Positions 1-7,946 of a stretch of 18,195 nucleotides of DNA are shown here, one piece after another. The translations under genes and the position numbers were made by a program. How positions within the stretch are numbered: the first letter of the stretch is position 1; the number at the start of each line of letters is the position of its first letter. Under the pieces are notes generated by a model. It searched no databases. It was not told the DNA's origin and saw nothing but the letters and a program-made list of their open reading frames with translations. Source of the stretch: Goniomonas avonlea (lineage: Eukaryota; Cryptophyceae; Goniomonadida; Goniomonadaceae); NCBI GenBank assembly GCA_003573635.1, contig QUTJ01031771.1, forward strand, positions 1 through 18,195, written 5' to 3'.

Positions 1-124
1 TGCTAGGCGCCCCTTGTGTGTGTTGGTTGTGGCGAATGGAACGCTGCTCATAAGCTACTACTAGTACTAGTAGTTGCCAAAGGGGCTAGCCGTCTCCGCT
101 GAGTCCGCTCCTGGCCAGCGGGAG

Positions 125-3100
125 ATGTTCTCGTCCAACAAGAAGCATTTTAAGTATAGTTTCAGCATTGGAGTGGAGGTTGTTGAGGTTTGTCAGCATT
201 TTTGTTGCTCAGACGCTTACGTGTGCAGAGCCTTCCATCCAAGTATGATCAAGTTCGTGTGATGCTTGCTCGAGGAGCCAAGAAGAAGATGACAAACATC
301 GTGCCTGTACTCAATCAGAAAGCAAAGTTCGGTCCTGAAGGAGGCTTGCTGGAAATAATCGCAACAATGTCCCAGGTTGAGAGCCCTGCCGTGGCACTGT
401 TTGCTGACGACCCCAGGATTCCAAAGGCAGATTCAAGGAAAAGAATTTCAAGTTTTCGATCATACGGGTAGTCGACTGTGCCTTTCTGGTATTGATTGCA
501 TCCCTAACCTGATCGAGTAGATTAAGAAGAAAGGCACCATGCGCCCAGAGCGTGTGATTGGAGTTTTGGTGCTGAATCTTGCCCAGTTCGCCACAGTACG
601 GAGTTTCGTTTGTCTGACCTGAACCCACCTGACTTTCAGCCGAACGGCCATAATGAAAGATTTCGCCTGGATGTTGCGATTCCGGAGCATAAGGTGACAG
701 CTGGTATCTGGGTCAGTTGGTTCCTTCTCGGTTTTCCAGCTGATGGTCATGACTCGGCGACAGATTCGGCTGAAGAGCGTGTGGTTGAAGGACTTCCAAG
801 GAAAGTGAGTGAAGTCGTTACCCCCCCCTCCATTGCACTAAATCATTTTCAGTTTTACGGCGAGCGAGGCTTCAGAGACTTCATCGAATGAGTATTATTC
901 CTCAGATCCAGGATCCGATGAAGAACGCTCCTCAGACCAGAAAGCACCAGCAGGGAAAGGATTCCACGAACCAGGGAGTGTGACACCCTTGGTTGAAGTT
1001 GAGAGTTATGGGCCAGGAAACCCCGTTTCTCCACCTCCGCCGGTGCGTTACCGGGCTTAACGTAAGCCAACTCACTGTTCGACGCAGGAACGAGCGTCAG
1101 GCTGGGGTAGTATCAACGAGACCTCTCCACCCAAACCTATTTTCATGCCAGAAGGGTGCGGACTATGTTGATAATCACGAATTGAGTAATTTTGTCTCCC
1201 GTTCAAGTTCCTGCGTTGAGGCATCAGATTCACCTGGCAACCCGTGCGAGTAATTTTGTCTCTCGTTCTAGTTCCTGCGTTGAGGCATTCACCTGGCAAC
1301 CCGTGCCTGACTCTCTTCACCAGTCCCCCGGGTTCAAATCGAGGGGATCAAAGGGGGTCCGATCGTCTGTCACGTACCCATCTTCAGTTGTCGCAGGTGT
1401 GTGTCAGCAGTTACGTGTCGTTTTGAACTCCAAGCTGCCACTGCAGGGGCTTGAGGCAGTGCTCCCTCGTGGGTCATTTCGCGGTGCGAGTGGTGGAGAT
1501 GCTCTCGGCCCACTTCCAGCCGGTGACGACGATGACGGGTGCGTGGCTGGGTTCTGCAAGTTGCTTTATTGTTGGAGTGACAACGTTTGCAGTTGGGCCG
1601 GCAACGCGTTGGCAGATGCGCCACAAGGACAAGTGCTCACCAATGCTGGGCCCGCACGCGGTGGCGGAGGTGGGCGCGCGTCTGTTGCGTTTGGTGGTGC
1701 GCCTGTGGCTCCCGGTGGTGGACGTGAGGGAGGAGATCGTGCGTCTGTTGCGTTTGGTGGTGCGCCTGTGGCTCCCGGTGTTGGACGCGGTGCCCCTGGC
1801 GGCGGTCTGGGCCTGGAGGATGGCGGTGCAGCTGGCTCAGGAGGGGCGGCAGGCAGCAGGGCGTCTGTTGTTCTGGGCGGAGGGCGTGGAGGTGTAAATC
1901 CGGCTGCCGCGGCACCCCCCGCGGGCCGAGGATCCAGAGCCTCGGTTGCCCAAGGTGAGGTTGGTGTTGGAGCGGGTCGGAAACTGAGGCAGCGCACAGG
2001 GCCGGTTGTCCTGGCCAACCCAGAGTACGGCCCAGGGCCGCCTGTTGGGGGCCCGTCAGGTGTCGGGTCGAGAGCGTCGGTAGTTGGAGGCGCGTCCAGT
2101 GGCGGAGGCCCTGTTGTCTTGAACGGCCCTGGACCGGCCTCAGTGCAGGTTGGGAGTGGTGGTGCCAGTGCGCCTGGGGCAGGCGCAGCACCGGGTGCTG
2201 GCTCCGCTGGTCCGCTCCCAGGACCGGGTCGCGGGCGAGCATCAGTGCAAGTTCTGCGGACAGGCCTTGCAACGCAAGCTGACGCGACTGCTGGCACAAG
2301 CGGTGCTGTGCAATCAGCTGAGGAGGTGTTTTGTTTTTGTTTTTTGTTTTCCCCCCTGGCGACTCAGATGTCTCATGCTGAGGTGCAGCGAGTGACTCCG
2401 ATGTTTTCGAGAGCGAGTGTCAAGGCCAGCGCTGCTACTGCGGTGCCCGCAGCGCCAGTCGACAACTCGTGCGTGCTCTTGTCCTCCGACACTGTCCTAG
2501 ACAATTCGTGCGGCTCGTGTCCTCCGACACTGTCCCACTGGCCCAACACTGTCCCACCACTCCCAACACCAACACTCCGTCTATCGACACGTCGTGCGTG
2601 CTTGTTCCGACATTTCGGACTTGTTTGTATCACTTTTAACCCGCTTTCGTATCCCGTGTGTATCTCACACTGTGTCCCTGTTTCACACCGCGTGCAGCTA
2701 CGGACCGGCTGGTGCTGCATCGGACCCCGCCATGAACCCGCTTGTGCGAGGACTGCTTGGCGGCGCCGACGGTGGCGCGGCCTGTGCGGGCGGGGGCGGA
2801 GCTCCTTACGGCAGTGGGGCGACGCCGGACATGTTCGCCTACGGCAGCGGGGCCACTCCCGACATGTTTGCTCTCCCATCAGATGGGGGGCTCGGACTTG
2901 ATTTGGGAGCATCTCGTGGCAGTGTGGGAGGCCCCGTTGTGGCTCCCGTCGCTGGAGCCCTTTATTCCAGGTGCTTGTCGTGTTTTGTTGGTTGTGGCTG
3001 ACGGCTGTTTGTGCAGCAACACTGCCGGTCTGCCTCTCGATGCTGCGAGAGCTCAACGGGCCCGTGCCTCACGCGAAGGCGTGCCGCGTGAGACCTCTTC

Positions 3101-4847
3101 GGTGCGCCCTTGTTTCTTTCTGCTCCTGCCTTCATGCTCGCTGCTGCTCTCTCCNCCCCGCCTCTCCCGTCAGGTTGTTGGTTCCGAGCCTCTCCTGCCA
3201 CACTGTCCTCCCGTCCTTGTCTTGATACGAAGTGGGACTGACTGCCGCAGCAGAGTGCACCCGTGGTCCCTCCAACTTCGTCGCACCGTGAGTTTTGCCT
3301 GCCTCCCGCTGCATTTTTTCCCGCTGCATTTGTTTTGCCCCCCCCCTCCCACTCTTCTTGCCCCCCGTTCTTGCTAGTTGCTTCCTCTGAGTTGCTTTGG
3401 GATTCCTAGCTGCTTTGTGTCGTCGTGGCTTCTGTGCCCCGTCGCTTTGCCACCCGTTCATCAGCGTGTCACCCCCCGTCATTCCTCACGCTGAGGTGTC
3501 ACCCTGTTATGCAACACTGAGTCGCGCCCTGCAGTGCCAGTGGGAGATGGCCGAGGGTTTGCGTTCCAGCCCACCTCTGGACGCCCAGCAGGAGGGCGGC
3601 GAAAAAACAAGCCTGGCTGGGTCCCACCGCCCGATGACGACAGCGAAGAAAGCGAGCCAGAGGCACGTCACTCTCAGGTTTTCACTGCCGCTTGTCAGAC
3701 AGCAGGTTAGGACAAAGCAGTCAGAGGCAGGTCACTTTCCGGTTCTCATTCCACGTTTGTCAGGCAGCAGGTTTAGGATTGTCGGAGGCAGGCCACTATC
3801 AGGTTGTTGTCGCTGCCCGTCAGACTGGCAACAAGCGTGACAGCCTGACAGATGTCAGAGGCAACACGCCAGGACTAGCAAGCGCGACAGCCTGGCGGTT
3901 GTGAGGGCACCACTCTCAGGCTGTCTCAACAACTTGACAGTGTAGCTGCCGGACAAGCGGGGCCTGATGCCCGTCCAAACCTGCTGCGTGGCAAGCGTGG
4001 CAGTGGACCCAAGAGGCAGGGTGTTGTCCCTGCCGCGCCGCCAGGCAGGAGGCTAGGACCTCGCGGCTGCGCAACTGGCTGCCAAGGACAGAGTGGAGAA
4101 TCCCGAGGAAAGAGTGGAGAATGGGCGGTCGGCTGTTTCAGTCAGACAGAGCGCAGCGCATGATATGGTGTGCCTAACTCCTGACGCACAGGTTTATGGA
4201 AGTCCTCGGGAGTTATCTGGAACGCAGAATGTGCTGCAGGTCGTCAAGGTCTGTGCCCTTGCTCGTTTCCTTCCCCTCCGAGCCTCAACTCCTCGCCTGT
4301 CTCGCCGTCTTGCGCTGTCTCACCGTTGCGCTGTCTCGCCCTGTACCACTGTCTTGCGCTGTCTCGCCGTCTTGCGCTGTCTCGCCGTCTTGCGCTGTCT
4401 CGCCGTTGCCCTGTACCACTGTCTTGCGCTGTCTCGCCGTTGCGCTGTCTCGCCGTTGCACTGTCTCGCTCTGTACCACTGTCTTGCGCTGTCTCTTGCG
4501 CTGTCTCGCCCTGTACCACTGTCTTGCGCTGTCTCGCCGTTGTGTCGCACACACACACTTGCGCTGCAATCACTGTCTTGTCCTGTCTTGTCTTGCTTCC
4601 CCCACCGACCACCCATCTTGCCCTGCCACCGGCCTTCAACCCCACTGTCTTGCGCACTGGCGTTGAGTTGCCTTTTCCCTGCTGCTTGCCTCAGATTGTC
4701 AACCAGCTCATGCAGGCAATTACCACCGGTTGTTATTCCTGCCGCACTCGAGTGCCACGTTGCTTCGATGCAGCTGGTCGACCAACTGAAAAGTTTGATC
4801 CTGTGGATGACGTTCCTTACAACAAGGGCGAAATCTACGACATGTAG
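125..4847 (+). CDS. NT-C2 domain protein with long disordered RASV-repeat region (multi-exon)
   Basis: The first exons join cleanly: 125-178, 229-375, 417-467, 521-595, 640-693, 740-804, 853-1042, 1088-1155. Introns are 41-53 nt, GT-AG and phase-consistent. The ATG at 125 is the first in its frame. Residues 1 to about 150 read as an NT-C2 fold: KHFKYSFSIGVE and SLPSKYDQVRVML strands, then DSKGRFKEKNFKFSI, then the hallmark VIGVLVLNLAQFA before the last strands. Family knowledge: NT-C2 domains (EEIG1/FAM102, EHBP1, plant PMI1) bind membranes and act in organelle positioning or endocytic traffic. An acidic, Ser-rich stretch follows (NEYYSSDPGSDEERSSD), then Gly/Ala/Pro-rich sequence with RASV motifs. 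Exons after 1155 are supported piecemeal (separate entries), and the joins across about 1400-1560, 2480-2696, 2970-3535 and 4020-4056 are unresolved. That 125-4847 is a single gene is inferred from same-strand continuity and shared style. A split near 3000 cannot be excluded. Confidence 0.6.
1184..1306 (+). repeat. Tandem duplication of a 3' splice junction (64 + 59 bp)
   Basis: Positions 1184-1247 and 1248-1306 are near-identical copies; the second lacks 5 bp. Each carries GAGTAATTTTGTCT, a pyrimidine-rich stretch, an AG acceptor and the exon start TTCCTGCGTTGAGGCA. Either acceptor (after 1207 or after 1271) restores the phase from the exon ending at 1155. The upstream copy runs into a TAA about 15 codons later. 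The downstream copy stays open into the RASV region, so it is the likely functional acceptor. Confidence 0.8.
1675..2421 (+). repeat. RASV-repeat coding region of the NT-C2 gene
   Basis: In one frame, Arg-Ala-Ser-Val recurs seven times, at 1675, 1738, 1858, 1936, 2071, 2236 and 2410. A PASV variant lies near 2134 and a related RASG in the exon at 1088. The spacers are Gly/Ala/Pro-rich and variable. The first two copies are a 63-bp tandem repeat (RASVAFGGAPVAPG). The other copies use different codons for the same residues: Arg CGC, CGT, AGG, AGA, CGA; Ser TCT, TCG, TCA, AGT; Val GTT, GTA, GTG, GTC. That is the signature of selection on protein sequence, so this strand and frame are coding and the proline-rich antisense frame is not. 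R-x-S fits a basophilic kinase target (PKA/PKC-like) or a short docking motif; that role is inference. Confidence 0.7.
2697..2969 (+). other. Coding exon with synonymous 33-bp tandem repeat (YGSGATPDMFA x2)
   Basis: A pyrimidine-rich stretch ending in GCGTGCAG (to 2696) precedes an open frame reading YGPAGAASDPAMNPLVRGLL and continuing into a Gly/Ala-rich stretch. Two 33-bp copies at 2807-2839 and 2840-2872 both encode YGSGATPDMFA. They differ at six positions, and all six changes are synonymous third-base changes, so this is a real exon. A donor-like AG|GTGCTT follows at 2970. It is probably an internal exon of the gene starting at 125, encoding low-complexity disordered protein. The function is unknown. 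Confidence 0.6.
3155..3155. other. Ambiguous base (n)
   Basis: The window's only ambiguous base lies in a C/T-rich stretch ending in CCGTCAG, probably the polypyrimidine tract of an intron. A possible sequencing or assembly slip here limits exon modelling in 3000-3530. Confidence 0.95.
3536..3682 (+). other. Coding exon, basic/acidic low-complexity (GRPAGGRRKNKPGW)
   Basis: After an acceptor-like CGCCCTGCAG the frame reads GRPAGGRRKNKPGWVPPP, then DDDSEESEPEARHSQ, and meets a CAG|GTTTTC donor at 3683. The GRP-plus-basic stretch resembles an AT-hook-like or nuclear-localisation segment followed by an acidic patch. It is probably an internal exon of the gene that starts at 125. No enzymatic domain is visible. 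Confidence 0.45.
3655..3920 (+). repeat. Degenerate ~64-bp tandem repeats carrying splice-like sites
   Basis: The core CAGAGGCA (or close) recurs at 3658, 3722, 3783 and 3856, with a weaker relative at 3902; the first spacings are 64 and 61 bp. Each unit continues with CACT-TC-GGTT and a pyrimidine-rich segment ending in GTCAG(A/G)CAG, so each holds a potential donor (CAG|GTT) and acceptor. Downstream, an exon reading TGNKRDSLTDVRGN joins at CG|GTTGTG (3899) to VAAGQAGPDARPNLLRGKRG after GACAG (3940), in correct phase. Confidence 0.6.
4057..4248 (+). other. Penultimate coding exon of the NT-C2 gene (inferred)
   Basis: The open frame DLAAAQLAAKDRVENPEERV continues through SAAHDMVCLTPDAQVYG and ELSGTQNVLQVVK to an AAG|GTCTGT donor at 4249. 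Joined to the acceptor at 4694 it reads NVLQVVKIVNQLMQAI in phase. The upstream boundary at GCTAG (4056) is uncertain, because no convincing donor bridges it to the preceding open frame. Confidence 0.55.
4296..4540 (+). repeat. Intronic minisatellite (CTGTCTCGCCGTCTTGCG-type)
   Basis: Irregular arrays of CTGTCTCGCCGT and GCGCTGTCTCGCC are interspersed with repeated CTGTACCACTGTCTTGCG. The whole array sits inside the 446-nt intron 4249-4694, so the many overlapping open frames here, in both directions, are by-products of the repeat. This intron is about ten times longer than the others in the window, which the array expansion explains. Confidence 0.8.
4695..4847 (+). other. Terminal coding exon, Cys-containing C-terminus
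   Basis: After the acceptor TTGCCTCAG (to 4694) the frame reads IVNQLMQAITTGCYSCRTRV, then PRCFDAAGRPTEKFD, and ends at GEIYDM and a TAG (4845-4847). The CYSC...C spacing hints at a small metal-binding knuckle, but I do not recognise a family. It joins the exon ending at 4248 with correct phase. Confidence 0.55.
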
Positions 4848-4964
4848 AAGGGCGAAACCCGGAGGTCCTCCGTTGATGTGCTGATCGCAAGGGCGAAATC
4901 TGCGACATGTAGGTCCTCGTTCCGCCGTGCTATCGTACATCGAACACCTCCAAGGGTGAAATCT
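4822..4964 (+). repeat. ~64-bp tandem repeat spanning the stop codon and 3' region
   Basis: ACAAGGGCGAAATCTACGAC plus ATGTAG at 4822-4847 recurs at 4887-4912 and in a degraded form at 4950-4964, with periods of 65 and 63 bp. A partial copy of the core (AAGGGCGAAAC) lies at 4848. The first copy encodes the last residues (NKGEIYDM) and the stop codon; the later ones appear to be 3' UTR. Confidence 0.7.
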
Positions 4965-5353
4965 ATATATCATGGACATTTGTCAAAGGGCTCGGACATG
5001 TCCCTGGTTATAGAGGAGCTACCCTGAACACACGTCTCTCGGACGCGTGTGTCTTGTCAAGGGCAATCTACTCGGAATACTCCCTGCTGCCCTCGGACAT
5101 TGAACTCACTGGGATCACGTCTGCAGCCCGGAGGCCGATGGGCGCGACGGCGATCAGTGCGGGGATCACAGGGCGGAACAATAACCTATTTTGGATGTCG
5201 CTGCCATGCTCCCTTGCTTGCCTCCAGCGATTGTAATTGTAAAGAATACCAGCTGAATGGTTAGGGATGAATACTGTATTGGGGGTTCATTGTTACTTTG
5301 GTGATGCATGATTGAGGAATTTGAGTGGGCGCGATCGGCGGCGATGGAAAGTT
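4965..5353. other. Region between the NT-C2 gene and the PH gene; no confident gene
   Basis: An open plus-strand stretch at about 5054-5236 reads IYSEYSLLPSDIELTGITSA and is protein-like, ending in TAA. It could be an alternative or additional 3' exon of the gene to the left, but no join is convincing. TGTAATTGTAA at 5233-5243 could be an mRNA 3'-end signal of the TGTAA kind. Nothing else is seen before the PH gene's stop at 5354. Confidence 0.3.
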
Positions 5354-6730
5354 TCACATCCCATCACAATGGAGACAGAGTGCGCTCGCATCTTCAACGT
5401 TGTCGTGCCGGCGCAGGCACGGCGACGAAGGCGACATCAGTGCTGGAGAGCTGGCCCCCGAAAAAATATACTTGTCGCACGCCTCCAACTGTGGCGCGTG
5501 ACTTGAATCAGGCTTGGTCAAGCAAGGCCCTGGACCATCTCCAGGTGGAAGCATCGGAACGGTACTTGAGCTGGGGGGGGATGCTACAGGCGAAGTTCCT
5601 TCCTCACCCGGCAACTGGAGTTTCTTTGCTGAAAGGGGCCACCAGGCCCCGTTAGCATCGTCTGTAGCACAAGCGGACGCTTTGGACTTGCGACGAAGAA
5701 TAATCGATGATCGTGGATGGGATAGGACAGTGACTGTGCTGATAGGACTGAGGCACCTTTGCGCACTGTGTGATGGGTCCGGGCTGAGCTGAAGGCAAGA
5801 GCAATCGCCATGTGATACGTAGCTGACGGCTACATCACAGGCTTTTGGAAGCGGCGGAATTTCAACGGTGAGAGGAGAGTCTTGTTTCGAAATCTCAGAG
5901 TGCCAAGGCCCAGTCCACCACGGGCTTGACGACGGGTCGGTGGTGGGACTTCTCAATGGTGATGTCACACTTGATGGCACCGGTGAGCACCCTTGATCCA
6001 GACGATCTTTTGCCTTTCTCAACCGCTGTCTGGGATGTTAAAAACTGCTGAACAAGACCTGCAGGCGTACATGGAACAGATCGATGGTGTAGTCAGCAGA
6101 CCGGCCACGGATCACCAGCGAAACTTTCTCAGGAGGGCGAACACCGAGGAAAGACGAGGGTGTACTCTTTGCTTGCTTGTACTGGAGTCTGAGGGTCGGC
6201 CTGAACTCGAGCCGTCAGAAGAGCATGAACAGGCAACAAAAACAAACCGCTCACCCTTTCCCATCCTCCTCCTCGAGCAGATGACAAAAACAGACATCAG
6301 CCACATCACAAGCGGTCATACAGGCCTTGTCATCACTCGTGTAGGTCAGGGTTGTCCCGCGCAGGTGAATCCAGTGCCAGCGCCAAGTTGCCAGCCGAGA
6401 TATCCCAAAAAAGTTGGACGTGCGAATCTGATAAAAAGCACCCAAACCCTCATCTTGCCGAGCAAGCATCACAAGCTTATCCCAGAGGTACCCAGGTGTT
6501 GGGCAGCTCAACAAGAGTGATTGACTGCATCCATCCGACCGCTCGATACTGCACCGCACTGACCGAGCATCAACGCAAACCAGATTACGAACTCCAAGCA
6601 ACGGCAGTCGGAGAGGCAGTGGGTCTGCGGCGTGTGCTGGATTCCAGTGGCGGAGGAGTACATCTTGATCATTCGAGAACCGGTACGCTGCGCTGGTCTC
6701 GTCCAAGGAGACTGTCACGACTTCTGTCAT
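5354..6730 (-). CDS. PH-like domain protein with Ser/Pro-rich tail (multi-exon)
   Basis: The exon ending at 6473 reads TPGYLWDKL. A 45-nt GT-AG intron (6428-6472) follows, and the next exon from 6427 reads FFGISRLATWRWHWIHLRG, then TTLTYTSDDK. This is the usual PH start: GYL, then W-x-R-W-x-x-L-x-G-x-x-L-x-Y. Later exons give KVSLVIRGRSADYTIDLFH, then, across another 45-nt intron, RLRKAKDRLDQG, which fits the PH C-terminal helix. Such domains bind phosphoinositides or proteins at membranes. The rest is a Ser/Pro-rich, probably disordered tail to the stop at 5354, perhaps with more introns. The proposed start is ATG at 6730 (MTEVVTVSLDETSAAYR). Exons between there and the PH domain, and between 6296 and 6181, are not resolved. 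Confidence 0.55.
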
Positions 6731-7011
6731 TTTTTGCTCTCTTTTGCTTGGGGTTTGTGGGGTTTGTCCCCTCGTTTCAACAAACCAAGCCGAAAATTTG
6801 TGATCCACAAGATCCGCAGCTCCACCCCAGCCACAAAGAGAAAACTAAGACCGAGAGTTTTCTAGTTTGCGGACCGCGTTTGGACGAAACCGCGAAATCC
6901 CGCAAAAATCCCAAAAAATCCCCGACGAAAATCCTTGAACCGCCGGACGAGATTTCGCGGGAGCTCTCGCGTGGCTAGCTAGTACTTATCGAGGTGCAGG
7001 TCGGGTTTCAT
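6731..7011. promoter_or_regulatory. Divergent promoter region with E2F-like inverted motif
   Basis: This 281-bp stretch separates two divergently transcribed genes and is likely a shared promoter. It contains CCGCGAAATC at 6890-6899 and the inverted copy GATTTCGCGG at 6951-6960; TTTCGCGG resembles an E2F/DP site. A-rich runs of CAAAAATCCC and CAAAAAATCCCC lie between them. Function is inferred only from position and motif resemblance. Confidence 0.35.
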
Positions 7012-7722
7012 ATGAAAGCGCTCGTTTTCTCTTCGGGGTTTGGCAAAATGGCAATGCGCGCTTTCTTCGTCGTCGCTCTCGGGCTGCTCTCTCTGTCCTG
7101 TGTTGTCTGTCAGCAAGACGACCTTGAAAGGTCAGTATCATGTTGTTGTATATTCAGTGTTTTGCTGACACGGGAGCAGTTTCCCGATCAAGGAAGAGCA
7201 TTGCGAAAACTTCGGAGAATGCTTGACAGACTGTGTGAGGAAACTCCCACCGAATCGCCCGTTTACCGAGATTGTGTGTTTTGTTGTTGTTGCAATTGTG
7301 GCGCTAATTAGTGTTCCAGCTTGATTGCTCCGACTCGTGTGCCGTCACACACTGCAGAGAGGTTCAAATGGACGATGCTCTTGGCCCGCCAAAGAAGAAG
7401 GAGGAGCCTGCCAAGACAGCGAGCCAGGATGCGCCGTCGTCTCACGAAAATGCAAATGCCGGAGGCCCAGAACTTGAAGGACCCGTCTCGGAGGAGGAGA
7501 TCATTGACGCCATCCGGAATACTCCTGGCATCGACACCAACGTACGTCGAGAGCCCTCTCGCTCTCATTGCTAATCCGTCTCAATCACAGACTCTGATGT
7601 CCATGTTCCAACACCGTTTTGAGGGTGATGCTGCTGGAAAGAAAGAATTCATCAGCGCCACCAAAAAAGTGGCCTCGCTTGACAAGGCGACCCGTCGGCT
7701 CTCCCTGCGCCCTGGGTTTTAA
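7012..7722 (+). CDS. 188-aa secreted-type Cys-rich head fused to TFIIF-alpha-like winged-helix tail
   Basis: This is a complete four-exon model: 7012-7130, 7180-7273, 7320-7541, 7591-7722 (TAA). Introns are 49, 46 and 49 nt, all GT-AG and in phase, the last with a CTAAT branch-like site. The N-terminus has a signal-peptide look (MAMRAFFVVALGLLSLSCVV), then a Cys-rich segment (EEHCENFGECLTDCVRKL, ILDCSDSCAVTHCREV) and a Lys/Glu/Ala-rich linker. The last 65 residues read GPVSEEEIIDAIRNTPGI, then LMSMFQHRF, KKEFISATKKVASL and RLSLRPGF. That order (acidic start, helix, L..F, Lys-rich helix, final strand) resembles the C-terminal winged helix of TFIIF-alpha/RAP74. A signal peptide and a nuclear domain do not belong together, so either the resemblance is superficial or the gene is a fusion. 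Confidence 0.7.
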
Positions 7723-7946
7723 GTTCAAGCAAGACACACGAGAGAATACGTACTGCGTGCGAGGACCGGCTAGTTGCCATGAGTGGACTTAGCACCAGCA
7801 CCATGCAGTGACAGGAACTCTAGACATTTTGGTCATTCTATCGGCTCGGGCCGTGAATTGAACAAGCCTCGTATTGTGAGCCACTGAGTCCTGAATGTTT
7901 TGGGTGTAGTTTTATTGTTCACAAGAGGTCCCAGGAGTCTCATATT
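7723..7946. other. Convergent intergenic region
   Basis: This is the 3' flank of the four-exon plus gene and the 3' UTR of the minus-strand kinase gene. Apart from the kinase polyadenylation signal at 7911-7916, nothing recognisable is seen. Confidence 0.5.
7911..7916 (-). terminator. Polyadenylation signal AATAAA of the kinase gene
   Basis: TTTATT on the plus strand is AATAAA on the minus strand. It lies 31 nt past the kinase stop codon (7947-7949), a typical position for a cleavage/polyadenylation signal. Confidence 0.55.

Noticed and set aside
853-1060. Ending the NT-C2 gene at the TAA at 1058
   Set aside because: A GTGCGT donor at 1043 with a GACGCAG acceptor 45 nt on removes that stop and continues in phase into ERASGWGSINETSPP, which matches the downstream RAS-motif style; the short form remains a possible retained-intron isoform.
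1325-1352. tRNA-like T-arm (GGGTTCAAATCGAGGGG)
   Set aside because: The GTTCAAATC loop is right, but the flanking stem does not pair properly and no acceptor, D or anticodon arms fit upstream.
1566-2299. Long proline-rich open frames on the minus strand
   Set aside because: They are the antisense of the RASV exon; codon variation in the plus frame preserves RASV, while the minus reading only mirrors GC-rich repeats.
4244-4979. Several overlapping open frames on both strands
   Set aside because: They are produced by the minisatellite, whose units lack stops in most frames; the sequence lies inside an intron.
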